Source: Mucilaginibacter pedocola (GTDB taxonomy: Bacteria; Bacteroidota; Bacteroidia; Sphingobacteriales; Sphingobacteriaceae). From it: a DNA stretch of 64,000 nucleotides. The notes below the pieces were generated by a model, which was not told where the DNA came from, ran no database searches, and was given only the letters and a program-made list of their open reading frames with translations. The DNA lies in contig NZ_MBTF01000012.1 of NCBI RefSeq assembly GCF_002013915.1, positions 372,001-436,000 on the forward strand, in the 5' to 3' direction. Made by a program: the position numbers and the translations under genes. This document shows, one piece after another, positions 15,870-23,818 of this stretch. Each line of letters begins with the position of its first letter. Within the stretch, counting starts at the first letter, position 1.

Positions 15870-16376
15870 TTACACCCCCGCCTTTTTTTGCTGCGCCAGG
15901 TGGCTAAACAAATATTCGCCGAAATCTTTCTTGATCATTTTATCGGTGATATGTTCATCCAACGACGACCTTACTTCCAGCCGGTTCATTTTATGATTAA
16001 TAAATAAAATAAACACCTGGTTTTGGGTCACCACCGAGTTTTTGTGGCTGTCCAGCCCTGTCATCACAAAATCTTCGTAGCTCAAACGCACATTCATGGC
16101 CAGTTCTTCATCGCTGATAATATTGCTCTCGTATATCTCGAAAAACTTAGAGGAACCGCGTTTTATCAGCGTAATGTGGCCAATAGCGTTTTGGTACCAG
16201 TTAATATCGGTTGGATGGTCAGTTATGGTTACTTTGTGAAACAAAAATGGGTAATATTCGTCGAAGTACGCTTTACCATACTGTTTCAAACCCATATTAT
16301 AGTTTTCTGATGGCTGGGTAGGCGTTATAAGGTGTATAATGCCTTTTATCAATAATTGGATAATATCGAAGATCAT
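15870..16376 (-). CDS. Protein of unknown function
   Basis: 168 residues without signal peptide; the first 20 residues are hydrophobic (MIFDIIQLLIKGIIHLI) and may associate with the membrane. The rest alternates strands and charged turns (FYE-like core: HITLIKRGSSKFFEIYES, QVFILFINHKMNRLEV). The N-terminal 20 bases overlap nothing once mqnC is started at 16503. Codon use resembles the neighbours. Not recognised. Confidence 0.6.
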   Translation of the reverse strand: MIFDIIQLLIKGIIHLITPTQPSENYNMGLKQYGKAYFDEYYPFLFHKVTITDHPTDINWYQNAIGHITLIKRGSSKFFEIYESNIISDEELAMNVRLSYEDFVMTGLDSHKNSVVTQNQVFILFINHKMNRLEVRSSLDEHITDKMIKKDFGEYLFSHLAQQKKAGV

Positions 16377-16491
16377 GCGATAAGTAGGTTTTACTCTGGA
16401 AATATAGCGATTTTTTGCGGGTTCGGTGTATACTTTGTCAACCCATTACCACCTTTCTGCTTTAGGCTTTCACCTTTCCGCTACATCCACG

Positions 16492-16499
16492 TATATTTG
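16492..16499 (+). promoter_or_regulatory. -7 promoter element (TATATTTG) for mqnC
   Basis: TATATTTG ends three bases before the mqnC ATG at 16503. By the usual geometry transcription would start at or next to the start codon. Confidence 0.55.
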
Positions 16500-16502
16500 T
16501 AC

Positions 16503-17627
16503 ATGAATACAGCCGAACTGTTACAGCGCGCTTTAGCTTTCGATTTCCTGAGCATTGAGGAAGGCGTTTACCTTTACCACAACGCCTCTACTGCCGATTT
16601 GATGTACACCGCTAACGAACTGCGCAAAATACAGGTGCCCCACGGCAAAGTTACCTGGCAGATAGACCGTAACGTAAACACCACCAACGTTTGTATTGCC
16701 AACTGCAAATTCTGTAACTTCTTCCGCCGACCGGGCCACGAGGATAGTTACATCACCGATATTGAAACCTACAAACGCAAAATTGAAGAAACCTTCCGTT
16801 ACGGCGGCGACCAGCTTTTACTGCAAGGCGGCCACCACCCTGACTTAGGCCTTCAGTTTTATACCGACCTGTTCCGCGAACTAAAACAGCTTTACCCTAA
16901 ATTAAAGCTGCATTCGCTTGGCCCGCCCGAAATTGCCCACGTGGCCAAACTGGAAGGCATGAGCCATTACGATGTACTGAAAGCAATGAAAGAAGCGGGG
17001 CTTGATTCGCTACCCGGTGCCGGTGCCGAAATACTGAACGACCGTGTACGCCGCCTCATCTCTAAAGGTAAATGCGGCGGTAAAGAATGGTTAGATGTAA
17101 TGCGTGCGGCGCACCAGCTAAACCTGCCGTCATCGGCCACCATGATGTTCGGCCACATAGAAACCATTGAGGAGCGTTTTGAGCATTTGGTTTGGATACG
17201 CGAAGTACAAGCCGAAAAACCCGAAGGGCACTACGGTTTCATCGCCTTTATCCCCTGGCCGTTCCAGGACGATGGCACCCTGTTGCGTAAAGTGCGTGGC
17301 ATTACCAACAACGTAACCGGCGACGAATACATCCGCATGATTGCCCTCAGCCGTATTATGCTGCCTAACGTTAAAAACATACAAGCCAGCTGGCTTACTG
17401 TTGGTAAGCAGGTAGCTCAAATATGCCTGCACGCCGGCGCAAACGATTTTGGATCTATCATGATAGAGGAGAACGTAGTTTCGGCTGCCGGTGCGCCACA
17501 CCGCTTCACCGCCAAAGGCATACAGGATTCTATCAAAGAGGCCGGTTTTGAGCCGCAACTACGCACTCAACGCTACGATTGGCGCGATATACCTGCCGAG
17601 ATTGAGGAGCAGGTGATAGATTATTAG
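16503..17627 (+). CDS. mqnC: Cyclic dehypoxanthinyl futalosine synthase (radical SAM)
   Basis: 374 residues from the ATG at 16503; an upstream extension to 16356 would overlap the divergent gene and lacks homology-like sequence. The CxxxCxxC cluster motif is CIANCKFC (Cys64, 68, 71), followed by FFRRPGHEDSYI, the glycine-rich LLLQGGHHPDL and GFIAFIPWPFQ, all typical of MqnC. The enzyme closes the ring of dehypoxanthine futalosine in the futalosine route to menaquinone, the quinone that complex I (nuoCD at 6.9-8.9 kb) would reduce. The other mqn genes are not in the window. A REP palindrome begins in the stop codon. Confidence 0.93.
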   Translation: MNTAELLQRALAFDFLSIEEGVYLYHNASTADLMYTANELRKIQVPHGKVTWQIDRNVNTTNVCIANCKFCNFFRRPGHEDSYITDIETYKRKIEETFRYGGDQLLLQGGHHPDLGLQFYTDLFRELKQLYPKLKLHSLGPPEIAHVAKLEGMSHYDVLKAMKEAGLDSLPGAGAEILNDRVRRLISKGKCGGKEWLDVMRAAHQLNLPSSATMMFGHIETIEERFEHLVWIREVQAEKPEGHYGFIAFIPWPFQDDGTLLRKVRGITNNVTGDEYIRMIALSRIMLPNVKNIQASWLTVGKQVAQICLHAGANDFGSIMIEENVVSAAGAPHRFTAKGIQDSIKEAGFEPQLRTQRYDWRDIPAEIEEQVIDY

Positions 17628-17652
17628 CCCCCCAGCCCCGCTGAAGGGGGAG
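17626..17652 (+). repeat. REP-like palindrome at the mqnC stop codon
   Basis: AGCCCCCCAGCCCCGCTGAA followed by GGGGGAG, the same family and orientation as at 7428, again starting inside a stop codon. A T-run follows, so it could terminate mqnC. Confidence 0.85.
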
Positions 17653-17674
17653 TTTTTGATTGGGCTTGCCCCCA

Positions 17675-17815
17675 TGTCATTTCGATGAGCAGCAGGGTGG
17701 AAAAGCGAGGGAGGGCGAAGAGAAAACTTCGACACAAGGCATTACCGCATGCTAAGCGGTAATGCATAACGCTCGTATCCAGCCGTACAAGATTCCTCGT
17801 CGCTTCGGTATGAAC
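17675..17815 (+). mobile_element. Degenerate copy of the 139-bp nuoC-nuoD element
   Basis: Left end TGTCATTTCGATGAGC is intact, and internal GGGCGAAGAGAAAACTTCG and CTCGTCGCTTCG match the copy at 7482. The right terminal repeat is decayed (TATGAACA instead of AAATGACA). As at 7428/7482, a REP unit sits just before it. Confidence 0.7.
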
Positions 17816-17879
17816 AAAAGGGATGTAATCGCAATACTCTTGGGTAAAACAATTCTCCCCTCACCATCGTTACTAAGCT

Positions 17880-18140
17880 ATGGAACGCCATAGGCTCAGC
17901 ATTATAAAAGATGAGGCTACCTACAACTTTGAGATAGCCGATTACCCGCACCACTCGTACGGGCATTGTAAATTTGAGGTGTACCAGGATGGTATATTTG
18001 TTACCGGCTTCGAGCCCGACGAGCACCTTACCCTGCACATCTGCAATGATGCCGGCCTGGTTGACCCCGAAGTACTCAGCATGCTTGCCGATGAAATAGA
18101 GGCCCACAATTGGGTAGTATACCCGTTCGACCGTTTCTAA
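17880..18140 (+). CDS. Small protein of unknown function
   Basis: 86 residues, acidic, no signal or membrane segment. It looks like a compact alpha/beta protein (FEIADYPHHSYGHCKFEVYQ, then an acidic helix MLADEIEAHNW). The complementary frame is longer but has Cys/Arg-rich shadow composition. It begins shortly after the repeat element at 17675, so its promoter may lie within or next to repeat DNA. Not recognised. Confidence 0.55.
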   Translation: MERHRLSIIKDEATYNFEIADYPHHSYGHCKFEVYQDGIFVTGFEPDEHLTLHICNDAGLVDPEVLSMLADEIEAHNWVVYPFDRF

Positions 18141-18174
18141 CTAATAGAGCTTAATTCCATCTCTACGACTTAAA

Positions 18175-18247
18175 ACTTCATACTTCTCCGTCTTTCGGAC
18201 TTTCTGACTTCAGACTTTCTGACTTCCCCCTTCAGACTTTCCGACTT
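18175..18247. repeat. Seven/eight-base-period tract (GACTTTC and TGACTTC words)
   Basis: About nine words of 7-8 bases ending in CTT or CTTC, running into the scpB promoter. Confidence 0.65.
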
Positions 18248-18252
18248 AATTT

Positions 18253-18260
18253 TATATTTG
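18253..18260 (+). promoter_or_regulatory. -7 promoter element (TATATTTG) for scpB
   Basis: TATATTTG ends seven bases before the scpB ATG; the predicted leader is only a few bases. Confidence 0.5.
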
Positions 18261-18267
18261 CCCCACA

Positions 18268-18828
18268 ATGGAAAACATCGGGCAACATATCGAAGCGCTT
18301 ATTTTTGCATCGGAGCAGGGCATCCGTATGGAAGAAATTCTGTATTGCCTGCAGGCGGCCTTCGAGCATGATTTTAATGCCGAAGAAGTGGAAGCGCATA
18401 TCGAAACCATCAAGGCAAAATACAGCGATGAGCAATTCGGAATAGAGCTGGTTAAACTAAACAACGGCTACCAGTTCCTCACTAAAAAGCAGTACCATCC
18501 GGTTATTAGTTTATTGCAATTGCAGCGCTCTAAAAAGAAGCTTAGCCAGGCCGCTTTAGAGACCCTGGCCATTATTGCCTACAAGCAACCGGTAACCAAA
18601 TTAGATGTGGAGCAGATACGCGGCGTAAACTGCGATTACTCGATACAAAAGCTGCTGGAGAAAGAGCTAATTGCCATTACAGGGAAGTCGGAAAGTGTGG
18701 GAAAACCCATTTTATACGGCACCAGCAGCCTTTTTATGGATTATTTTGGCATCAATAGCATTGCCGAACTTCCACAATTAAAGGAGGTTACCGATGGCAG
18801 CAGCACCATTGGCGAAGCCACTGAATAA
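18268..18828 (+). CDS. scpB: Segregation and condensation protein B
   Basis: 186 residues with two winged-helix domains. Typical ScpB segments are IEALIFASEQGI at the start, FLTKKQYHPVI, LSQAALETLAIIAYKQPVTKLDVEQIRGVNCD and GKSESVGKPILYGTS. ScpB dimers bind ScpA and the Smc ATPase to compact and segregate chromosomes. scpA is not adjacent. The short acidic protein gene at 18968 follows in the same direction after ~140 AT-rich bases. Confidence 0.93.
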   Translation: MENIGQHIEALIFASEQGIRMEEILYCLQAAFEHDFNAEEVEAHIETIKAKYSDEQFGIELVKLNNGYQFLTKKQYHPVISLLQLQRSKKKLSQAALETLAIIAYKQPVTKLDVEQIRGVNCDYSIQKLLEKELIAITGKSESVGKPILYGTSSLFMDYFGINSIAELPQLKEVTDGSSTIGEATE

Positions 18829-18967
18829 ATTCAAAAGATATTTTTATTAAATATGATTTTGACTATTTTTACAATTGAATAAGGCAATTATTCAACACAA
18901 AACCAACCCTTACATTAATAACAATTAGGTTAACCGAAAAAGTTTTAACAAATAAACATTTATTAAA

Positions 18968-19153
18968 ATGGCAACTCCAAAAAAACCTGTTACGAAGAAA
19001 GCAGCCGACGAAGATGACGACTTGGATGATGATGTAACACCGAGCAAGAAGGTAGCAGACGATGACGACGATTACGATGAAGATGTCCCGCTGGATGACG
19101 ACCTGGGCAGATACGACTCTTACGACCCTTACGACGACGAAGACGACGACTAA
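18968..19153 (+). CDS. Small highly acidic protein
   Basis: 61 residues: a Lys/Pro-rich start (MATPKKPVTKKAADEDDD) followed by a tail that is more than half Asp/Glu with Tyr (YDSYDPYDDEDDD). It is probably disordered. A starting ATG in an AT-rich context and an own terminator support a real gene. Possible roles are nucleic-acid mimicry, calcium binding or charge buffering; none can be chosen from sequence. Confidence 0.65.
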   Translation: MATPKKPVTKKAADEDDDLDDDVTPSKKVADDDDDYDEDVPLDDDLGRYDSYDPYDDEDDD

Positions 19154-19178
19154 CACCGCCGTATAACCATATTATTGA

Positions 19179-19210
19179 AGCATCCAGCGGATACGCCGGG
19201 TGCTTTTTTA
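19179..19210 (+). terminator. Terminator after the acidic protein gene
   Basis: AGCATCC pairs with GGGTGCT (one G-T pair) around a ~12-base loop, followed by TTTTTTATTTT. Confidence 0.65.
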
Positions 19211-19224
19211 TTTTACATTGCCCC

Positions 19225-20343
19225 ATGAAAATAACCGAAGTAAAAACCGCGGCCGATAAAAAAGCCTTTTTAGATGTTGCCCGCATTATTTACGCAGCCG
19301 ACCCAAATTGGGTATGCCCGTTAGATAACGATATAGAAGCCGTTTTTGACCCCGCACGCAATAACTTCCATACCCATGGCACCGCTACCCGTTGGATATT
19401 AACGGATGACAACAATAAGCTTATTGGCCGTGTGGCAGCGTTTGTGAACGAAAAGAAAGCCTACAACTACGAGCAGCCTACCGGCGGCATGGGCTTTTTT
19501 GAATGTATAGACGACCGCGAGGCTGCCTTTCTACTTTTCGATACAGCAAAGGCCTGGCTACAGGGCCGCGGCATGCAGGCAATGGATGGGCCTATTAACT
19601 TTGGCGAGAATGATAACTTTTGGGGATTACTTGTAGAAGGTTTTACGCCGCCAAGCTATGGCATGAATTACCACCTGCCCTATTACAAAGCTTTTTTTGA
19701 GGATTATGGCTTTAAAACCCAGTACGAGCAAATTACCAATCATTTGGATGTGCATAAGCCCTTTTCGGAGCGGTTTACCAAAATAGCCAACTGGGTAATT
19801 AAAAAGCCGGGCTACAGCTTCGAGCATTTTAAAGCAAAGGAAATTGAAAAGTATGCCGCCGACTTTATTGAGATATACAATGATGGCTGGCAGGATTTTG
19901 AAAACTTTGTCCCCATAAACCAGGCCACCATCTTAGAGAGCTTCGAAAAAATGAAGGCCATTATGGATGAGCGGTTGATATGGTTCGCCTACGTTAATAA
20001 CGAGCCGGCATCATTCATTGTAATACTGCCCGATGCCAACCAAATGATAAAACCGCTGAACGGCAAACTGAATTTGTGGGGCAAGCTGGTATTTGTTTAC
20101 CGCAGATGGCGCGGCGTATCGCGTATGCGGGCCATTGTAATGGGCACAAAACAGCGCTTCCAAAACCATGGGCTGGAGTCGGCAATATTTATCAAACTGA
20201 AGGAGTATGTTCTGCCGTTAAAACAATACGATGAGCTGGAACTATCGTGGGTGGGCGATTTTAACGAGAAAATGATAGCCATGCATGCGGCAGTGGGCGC
20301 CACATTTGGCAAAAGGCACTTAACTATGCGCTGTATTTTTTAG
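19225..20343 (+). CDS. GNAT-like N-acetyltransferase domain protein
   Basis: 372 residues without signal. The N-terminal ~200 residues (YAADPNWVCPLDND, RVAAFVNEKKAYNY, GFFECIDDREAAFLLFDTAK, GPINFGENDNFWGLLVEGF) match a group of Bacteroidota proteins with a GNAT fold; the C-terminal part includes SWVGDFNEKMIAMHAAVGA. Substrate unknown. It stands alone, convergent with the XRE regulator and sharing a hairpin with it. Confidence 0.75.
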   Translation: MKITEVKTAADKKAFLDVARIIYAADPNWVCPLDNDIEAVFDPARNNFHTHGTATRWILTDDNNKLIGRVAAFVNEKKAYNYEQPTGGMGFFECIDDREAAFLLFDTAKAWLQGRGMQAMDGPINFGENDNFWGLLVEGFTPPSYGMNYHLPYYKAFFEDYGFKTQYEQITNHLDVHKPFSERFTKIANWVIKKPGYSFEHFKAKEIEKYAADFIEIYNDGWQDFENFVPINQATILESFEKMKAIMDERLIWFAYVNNEPASFIVILPDANQMIKPLNGKLNLWGKLVFVYRRWRGVSRMRAIVMGTKQRFQNHGLESAIFIKLKEYVLPLKQYDELELSWVGDFNEKMIAMHAAVGATFGKRHLTMRCIF

Positions 20344-20370
20344 CCCGGAACTCGCATCCCGGGCCTAAAA
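20338..20370. terminator. Bidirectional terminator between convergent genes
   Basis: TTTTAGCCCGG faces CCGGGCCTAAAA with a loop of ~10 bases; T-runs lie on both sides. It overlaps the stop of the GNAT-like gene and abuts the stop of the XRE gene. Confidence 0.7.
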
Positions 20371-20712
20371 TTATGCAGTTACTTTTTTGTGCCTTAATTC
20401 TTCAAAAAGCTCAATAACTTTCTTTTGCAGGTCTATAACCTCGGTTTCCCTGTCCATCAGTTTCTTGTTAACACTTTCTAACTCGCTGGCAATTTTTTGG
20501 TCTTGCTCAGTTTCGTTATAAGTAAGTAACTGTACAACCGACATCTCGAACAAAGCAGCTATCTGCTCTAAACGAGAGAGGTTAATGTCGGTGATGCCGG
20601 TTTCGATCTTCGAGAAAGCTGGTATCGAAATATCTAATCGCTTAGCTACTTCCTCCTGGCTCCAACCTTTCTGGTGACGCAACAACCGGATCTTTTTTCC
20701 AAGTGTCTTCAT
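20371..20712 (-). CDS. XRE-family transcriptional regulator
   Basis: 113 residues. An HTH_3 domain occupies ~6-62 (IRLLRHQKGWSQEEVAKRLD, then ISIPAFSKIETGITDINLSRLEQIAALFEM). The C-terminal third is a coiled coil (ASELESVNKKLMDRETEVID, then LQKKVIELFEELR) suited for dimerisation. No linked target is obvious; the upstream gap of ~400 bases is long enough for autoregulation. Confidence 0.88.
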   Translation of the reverse strand: MKTLGKKIRLLRHQKGWSQEEVAKRLDISIPAFSKIETGITDINLSRLEQIAALFEMSVVQLLTYNETEQDQKIASELESVNKKLMDRETEVIDLQKKVIELFEELRHKKVTA

Positions 20713-21111
20713 ATATGCTTAATTAGGGATAGGGTTTCTCAATAGTTAATAAAGTTATGACAAATTTGAATAATAAACTAATTAGAATAGTAATTTATAA
20801 TAATTATTTTCTTAATCATTCAAATTGGTTCTGAGGAGGTTTCCGGGACGTAAAAAACCTTAGGATAGTTTATACACCGTACATTTTATAGGCACCCTGA
20901 AGGCAGGTATACTCGCTTTACCCCCAATAGGTTTATAAAGAATTAAAGCGAATGCATTAAAAACAACGCCTCGCCTCTAAAACTTCCTGTCGAACGGTAT
21001 AAATGTATACAATTGTATGCAGTTTAGCAAGTGATGTTAATAAACTATTGTTAAAAGCAAGTATGTTAACAACTAAGCCAAGTAATGTCCTATTGATAAA
21101 GTGTATCCGGA
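20713..21111. other. ~400-base intergenic region, mostly AT-rich
   Basis: No convincing gene. It holds the probable promoter of the XRE gene near 20713-20830 and a small symmetric stretch TGTATACAATTGTAT near 21004-21018. The plus-strand frame at 21003-21194 looks like chance and overlaps the end of the next gene. Confidence 0.4.
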
Positions 21112-21579
21112 TTAACTCCTGCCCTGATATATGCCGCTATTATTGCTTAAAATGCTATTCTCTTTTGCAAATTCAATATCGCCATTATAGGTAATAACAC
21201 CCAGATCGCCCACAAGCTTCTCGTGCTTGTTAACGTAATAGTAGGCCAGGCTATCCGATATTACTTTAACTACATCGCCCTTGTCTATATCATGCACGCG
21301 CACGTACAGTTCTGCTTTCCCATCTTTTATTTTATACGGATAAATGCCTTTTTTAAGGGTATCGGTAAAGGACTCGACATTTGAACTATCAACCTGTAAC
21401 AACATCACACCGAATGCATGGTTTCCCGACACTTTGGTACTTAAAACGTGCCCACTGAATACTACTTTATTCTTCAGGAATTTATTGTTCGGGTCCGGCG
21501 TGTCATCCGTAAACTCATGAATAACAAAAGCAGCAAAAGCTACTAAAAGAATGGCTCTTGCTATGTTTCTCTTTTTCAT
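21112..21579 (-). CDS. Membrane-anchored protein of unknown function
   Basis: 155 residues with a short basic start and a hydrophobic segment (ILLVAFAAFVIHEF) that serves as signal anchor, then an extracytoplasmic domain with beta-rich pattern (FSGHVLSTKVSGNHAFGVML, KAELYVRVHDIDKGDVVKVI). It lies 16 bases after the tandem UspA gene on the same strand and is probably cotranscribed with it. Not recognised. Confidence 0.65.
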   Translation of the reverse strand: MKKRNIARAILLVAFAAFVIHEFTDDTPDPNNKFLKNKVVFSGHVLSTKVSGNHAFGVMLLQVDSSNVESFTDTLKKGIYPYKIKDGKAELYVRVHDIDKGDVVKVISDSLAYYYVNKHEKLVGDLGVITYNGDIEFAKENSILSNNSGIYQGRS

Positions 21580-21595
21580 TTTACTGGATCAGCAA

Positions 21596-22444
21596 TTACT
21601 TCAACAATAAAACCGGTACTGGTGAGCTACTGGCCAATTGCTGCGATATACTGTTATGTAACAACGATTGCAAAAAGCTGTAAGTATGCGGCAGGGCTAT
21701 TACCATTTGCGCACCTTTTTCTACTGCAAAGTTTAACACGCCTTTTATAATTTGCGGGTCGGTTACCGAATAGTATTCCGGTTTTAGCTCTTTCAGCATA
21801 TCGTGCAGTGCGGTTTGCTCGGCAAGCTTTTGGGTATCAAGCTCCTGCCCACCCGGTACGGCATGCACCACCATTAAGTTAATGGCTCGCTTGTGCAATA
21901 GCTTATGCAGAGCCTCGGCGGGCACACTTTCTTTTACCTTTTTAAAATCGCAGGCAATAACGGCCGTATCAATCAATTGATAATGGTAAGCTGGTGGAAC
22001 TACCATAACGGGCACCGGGCAGGCTTTTGATATAGCAATTACGTGGCTGCCAATGCCTACGTTGTTTTCGCGCACGGTGCTGTTGCCAATACTGCCCAGT
22101 ACCACAAGGCTAATGTCGTTCTCGGCAACAGCATCAACCACGGCGCGCACCAGGTGCGAACGGTGCAGGCGCACTTCAATAGTAACACCCTCGCGCACTA
22201 CATTTTTCAATTTGTGCTTTAATACTTCCAGCTGTTTTACACGTGTGCCAGCCTCCTCTTCTATTTCGCTCTCGCGCAGCATCATCATATCCGGGTTGGG
22301 CAGTAACGATTCGTAGGGCGAAATGTAATAGGCATTCATCAGTATAATGCGGGCAGCATCGGTTTGGTGGGTTAACCGGGCGGCAAGGTCGGCGGCATTA
22401 AAGGCGGCTTCCGAGAAGTCGATAGGAATAAGATAGGTTTTCAT
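21596..22444 (-). CDS. Tandem UspA-domain universal stress protein
   Basis: 282 residues made of two UspA domains. The first (1-150) starts KTYLIPIDFSEAAFNAADLA and contains LVVLGSIGNSTV with a nucleotide-loop-like region and PVMVVPP at its end; the second (~155-282) ends PVPVLLLK. UspA proteins bind ATP or other small molecules and help survival under stress. It is divergent from the Rrf2 regulator. A small GACC/GGTC inverted repeat lies at 22467-22479 upstream. Confidence 0.9.
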   Translation of the reverse strand: MKTYLIPIDFSEAAFNAADLAARLTHQTDAARIILMNAYYISPYESLLPNPDMMMLRESEIEEEAGTRVKQLEVLKHKLKNVVREGVTIEVRLHRSHLVRAVVDAVAENDISLVVLGSIGNSTVRENNVGIGSHVIAISKACPVPVMVVPPAYHYQLIDTAVIACDFKKVKESVPAEALHKLLHKRAINLMVVHAVPGGQELDTQKLAEQTALHDMLKELKPEYYSVTDPQIIKGVLNFAVEKGAQMVIALPHTYSFLQSLLHNSISQQLASSSPVPVLLLK

Positions 22445-22588
22445 ATCGCTATAAATTATAAAATCTGACCTTTTTGGTCTAAAAGTTAGTACTATGCAAA
22501 TTTACGGAGCATGTGGGGCGGCATTGTCAGCCGGCGTTCATATTTATAATTGGTTTAATAAAGTTATTGATTTGTTGTGAAACATAGC

Positions 22589-22596
22589 TACATTTG
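22589..22596 (+). promoter_or_regulatory. -7 promoter element (TACATTTG) for the Rrf2 gene
   Basis: TACATTTG fits TAnnTTTG. The predicted transcription start falls at the edge of the palindrome at 22599-22619, an ideal place for repression. Confidence 0.55.
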
Positions 22597-22598
22597 TA

Positions 22599-22619
22599 TT
22601 GTAATAAAAATTATTACAA
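22599..22619. promoter_or_regulatory. Perfect palindromic operator, probably bound by the Rrf2 regulator
   Basis: TTGTAATAA-AAA-TTATTACAA is a perfect palindrome 11 bases before the Rrf2 ATG. Its outer half-sites TGTAA-N9-TTACA recur with the same spacing at 23052-23070 before the next gene. Confidence 0.6.
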
Positions 22620-22629
22620 ATAAGAAAAC

Positions 22630-23034
22630 ATGAACGGCCGTTTCCCCATAGCACTCCACATCATGACGCTGCTTTGCGATGCAGACGGCCTGGTGGCATC
22701 GGAGTTTTTGGCGGGGAGCATGAACATGAATGCTGTGCTGGTGCGTAAAGAGCTGAGCAACCTCATCAAAAACAAACTGGTAAGCAGCCAAACAGGCAAA
22801 AGCGGAGGTTACGCCCTGGCCCGCCCTGCTGCCGATATTACGCTGGCGCAGATATACCAAACTGTAAAGCCAGAGGCTATATTAGGTCAAGCTAAAAACC
22901 AGCCCAACCCCGCCTGCCCTATAGGCAAGCAAATAAACCAGCATATTGCCACCTTATACGATGATGTAGACAAAGCTCTGTTAGAGAAATTGGGCAGCAC
23001 TACCCTGAAAGATTTTATGGCAAAATTCCATTAA
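22630..23034 (+). CDS. Rrf2-family transcriptional regulator
   Basis: 134 residues. Winged-helix DNA-binding domain at 1-70 (FPIALHIMTLLCDADGLVAS, then NAVLVRKELSNLIKNKLVSS and GKSGGYALARP). The C-terminal part has only one cysteine in the sensor region (PACPIG), not the three of IscR/NsrR, so no iron-sulfur cluster is expected; this resembles the YwnA type that senses through a thiol or small molecule. It sits immediately upstream of an NAD(P)-binding reductase and shares operators with it. Confidence 0.88.
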   Translation: MNGRFPIALHIMTLLCDADGLVASEFLAGSMNMNAVLVRKELSNLIKNKLVSSQTGKSGGYALARPAADITLAQIYQTVKPEAILGQAKNQPNPACPIGKQINQHIATLYDDVDKALLEKLGSTTLKDFMAKFH

Positions 23035-23051
23035 AAAAATTTAAACAAAAC

Positions 23052-23070
23052 TGTAACATATTTAATTACA
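23052..23070. promoter_or_regulatory. Second TGTAA-N9-TTACA operator, before the oxidoreductase gene
   Basis: TGTAA at 23052-23056 and TTACA at 23066-23070 with nine bases between, matching the half-site spacing at 22599-22619. It lies 16 bases before the oxidoreductase ATG. Confidence 0.55.
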
Positions 23071-23086
23071 ATTAAAACAAATAACC

Positions 23087-23725
23087 ATGAAAGTAGCAGT
23101 AATAGGCGCAACAGGCTTTGTAGGCAGCGCAGTAGTAGCAGAAGGCATTTCGCGCGGATATGACGTAACCGCTGTAGCACGCGATACCTCTAAAATAGAA
23201 AAAGCAGCAGGTGTAACCGCCGTAGCGGCCGATGTTTACGATACCGATGCGCTGGCAGCCGTTATAGCCGGCCACGATGCCGTTATAAACACCTTTAACG
23301 CAGGATGGAGCAACCCTAATCTGTACAACGATTTCACCAAAGGCTGCAACAGCATACAGGAAGCTACAAAGAAAGCGGGCGTAAAACGTTACATCACCGT
23401 AGGTGGCGCAGGTAGCTTGTATATAGGTGAGCACCAACTGGTAGATTCGCCGCAGTTCCCTAAAGAATACTACGCAGGCGCAACCGCCGCTCGCGATTAC
23501 TTAGCCGCCCTGCGTAAAGAAGAAGAACTGGACTGGACCTTCCTAAGCCCTGCCATTAACCTTCACCCCGGCGAACGCACAGGCACCTTCCGCTTAGGTA
23601 CCGAAAACCCGGTATTTGACGAGCACGGCAAAAACGATATCTCGGTAGCCGACTTAGCCGTAGCTATATTTAACGAGTTAGAGAATAACCAGTTTGTGAA
23701 AAGCAGGTTTACATTAGGCTATTAA
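23087..23725 (+). CDS. NAD(P)-binding oxidoreductase (atypical SDR, NmrA/YwnB-like)
   Basis: 212 residues with the Rossmann motif IGATGFVGSAVVAEG at the N-terminus, followed by VTAVARDTSK and the conserved ITVGGAGSLY and WTFLSPAI segments of the YwnB-like reductases. It has no Tyr-x-x-x-Lys catalytic pair of classical dehydrogenases. Pairing with a YwnA-type Rrf2 regulator matches the known neighbour arrangement in Bacillus. The probable role is redox or electrophile stress; the substrate is unknown. Confidence 0.85.
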   Translation: MKVAVIGATGFVGSAVVAEGISRGYDVTAVARDTSKIEKAAGVTAVAADVYDTDALAAVIAGHDAVINTFNAGWSNPNLYNDFTKGCNSIQEATKKAGVKRYITVGGAGSLYIGEHQLVDSPQFPKEYYAGATAARDYLAALRKEEELDWTFLSPAINLHPGERTGTFRLGTENPVFDEHGKNDISVADLAVAIFNELENNQFVKSRFTLGY

Positions 23726-23726
23726 T

Positions 23727-23818
23727 TTTTGCACCGATTTCACAGATTATTTTGATTTCACCGATTACTTCAACATGGGATCGGTGAAATCATTTAAATC
23801 GGTGTAATCGGTGAAAAC
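23727..23818. repeat. Inverted tract of CACCGAT/ATCGGTG words between convergent genes
   Basis: GCACCGATTTCAC-type words on the left face ATCGGTGAAA-type words on the right across a short centre, giving a long imperfect hairpin. The word is the same as at 5439-5499. Confidence 0.7.

Noticed and set aside
16356..16502. N-terminal extension of mqnC
   Set aside because: It overlaps the divergent gene, has Phe/Pro-rich non-conserved sequence, and a good promoter element lies inside it just before ATG 16503.
21003..21194. 63-codon plus-strand frame in the 20.7-21.1 kb gap
   Set aside because: It runs into the end of the minus-strand gene at 21112, with no promoter, signal or recognisable sequence.
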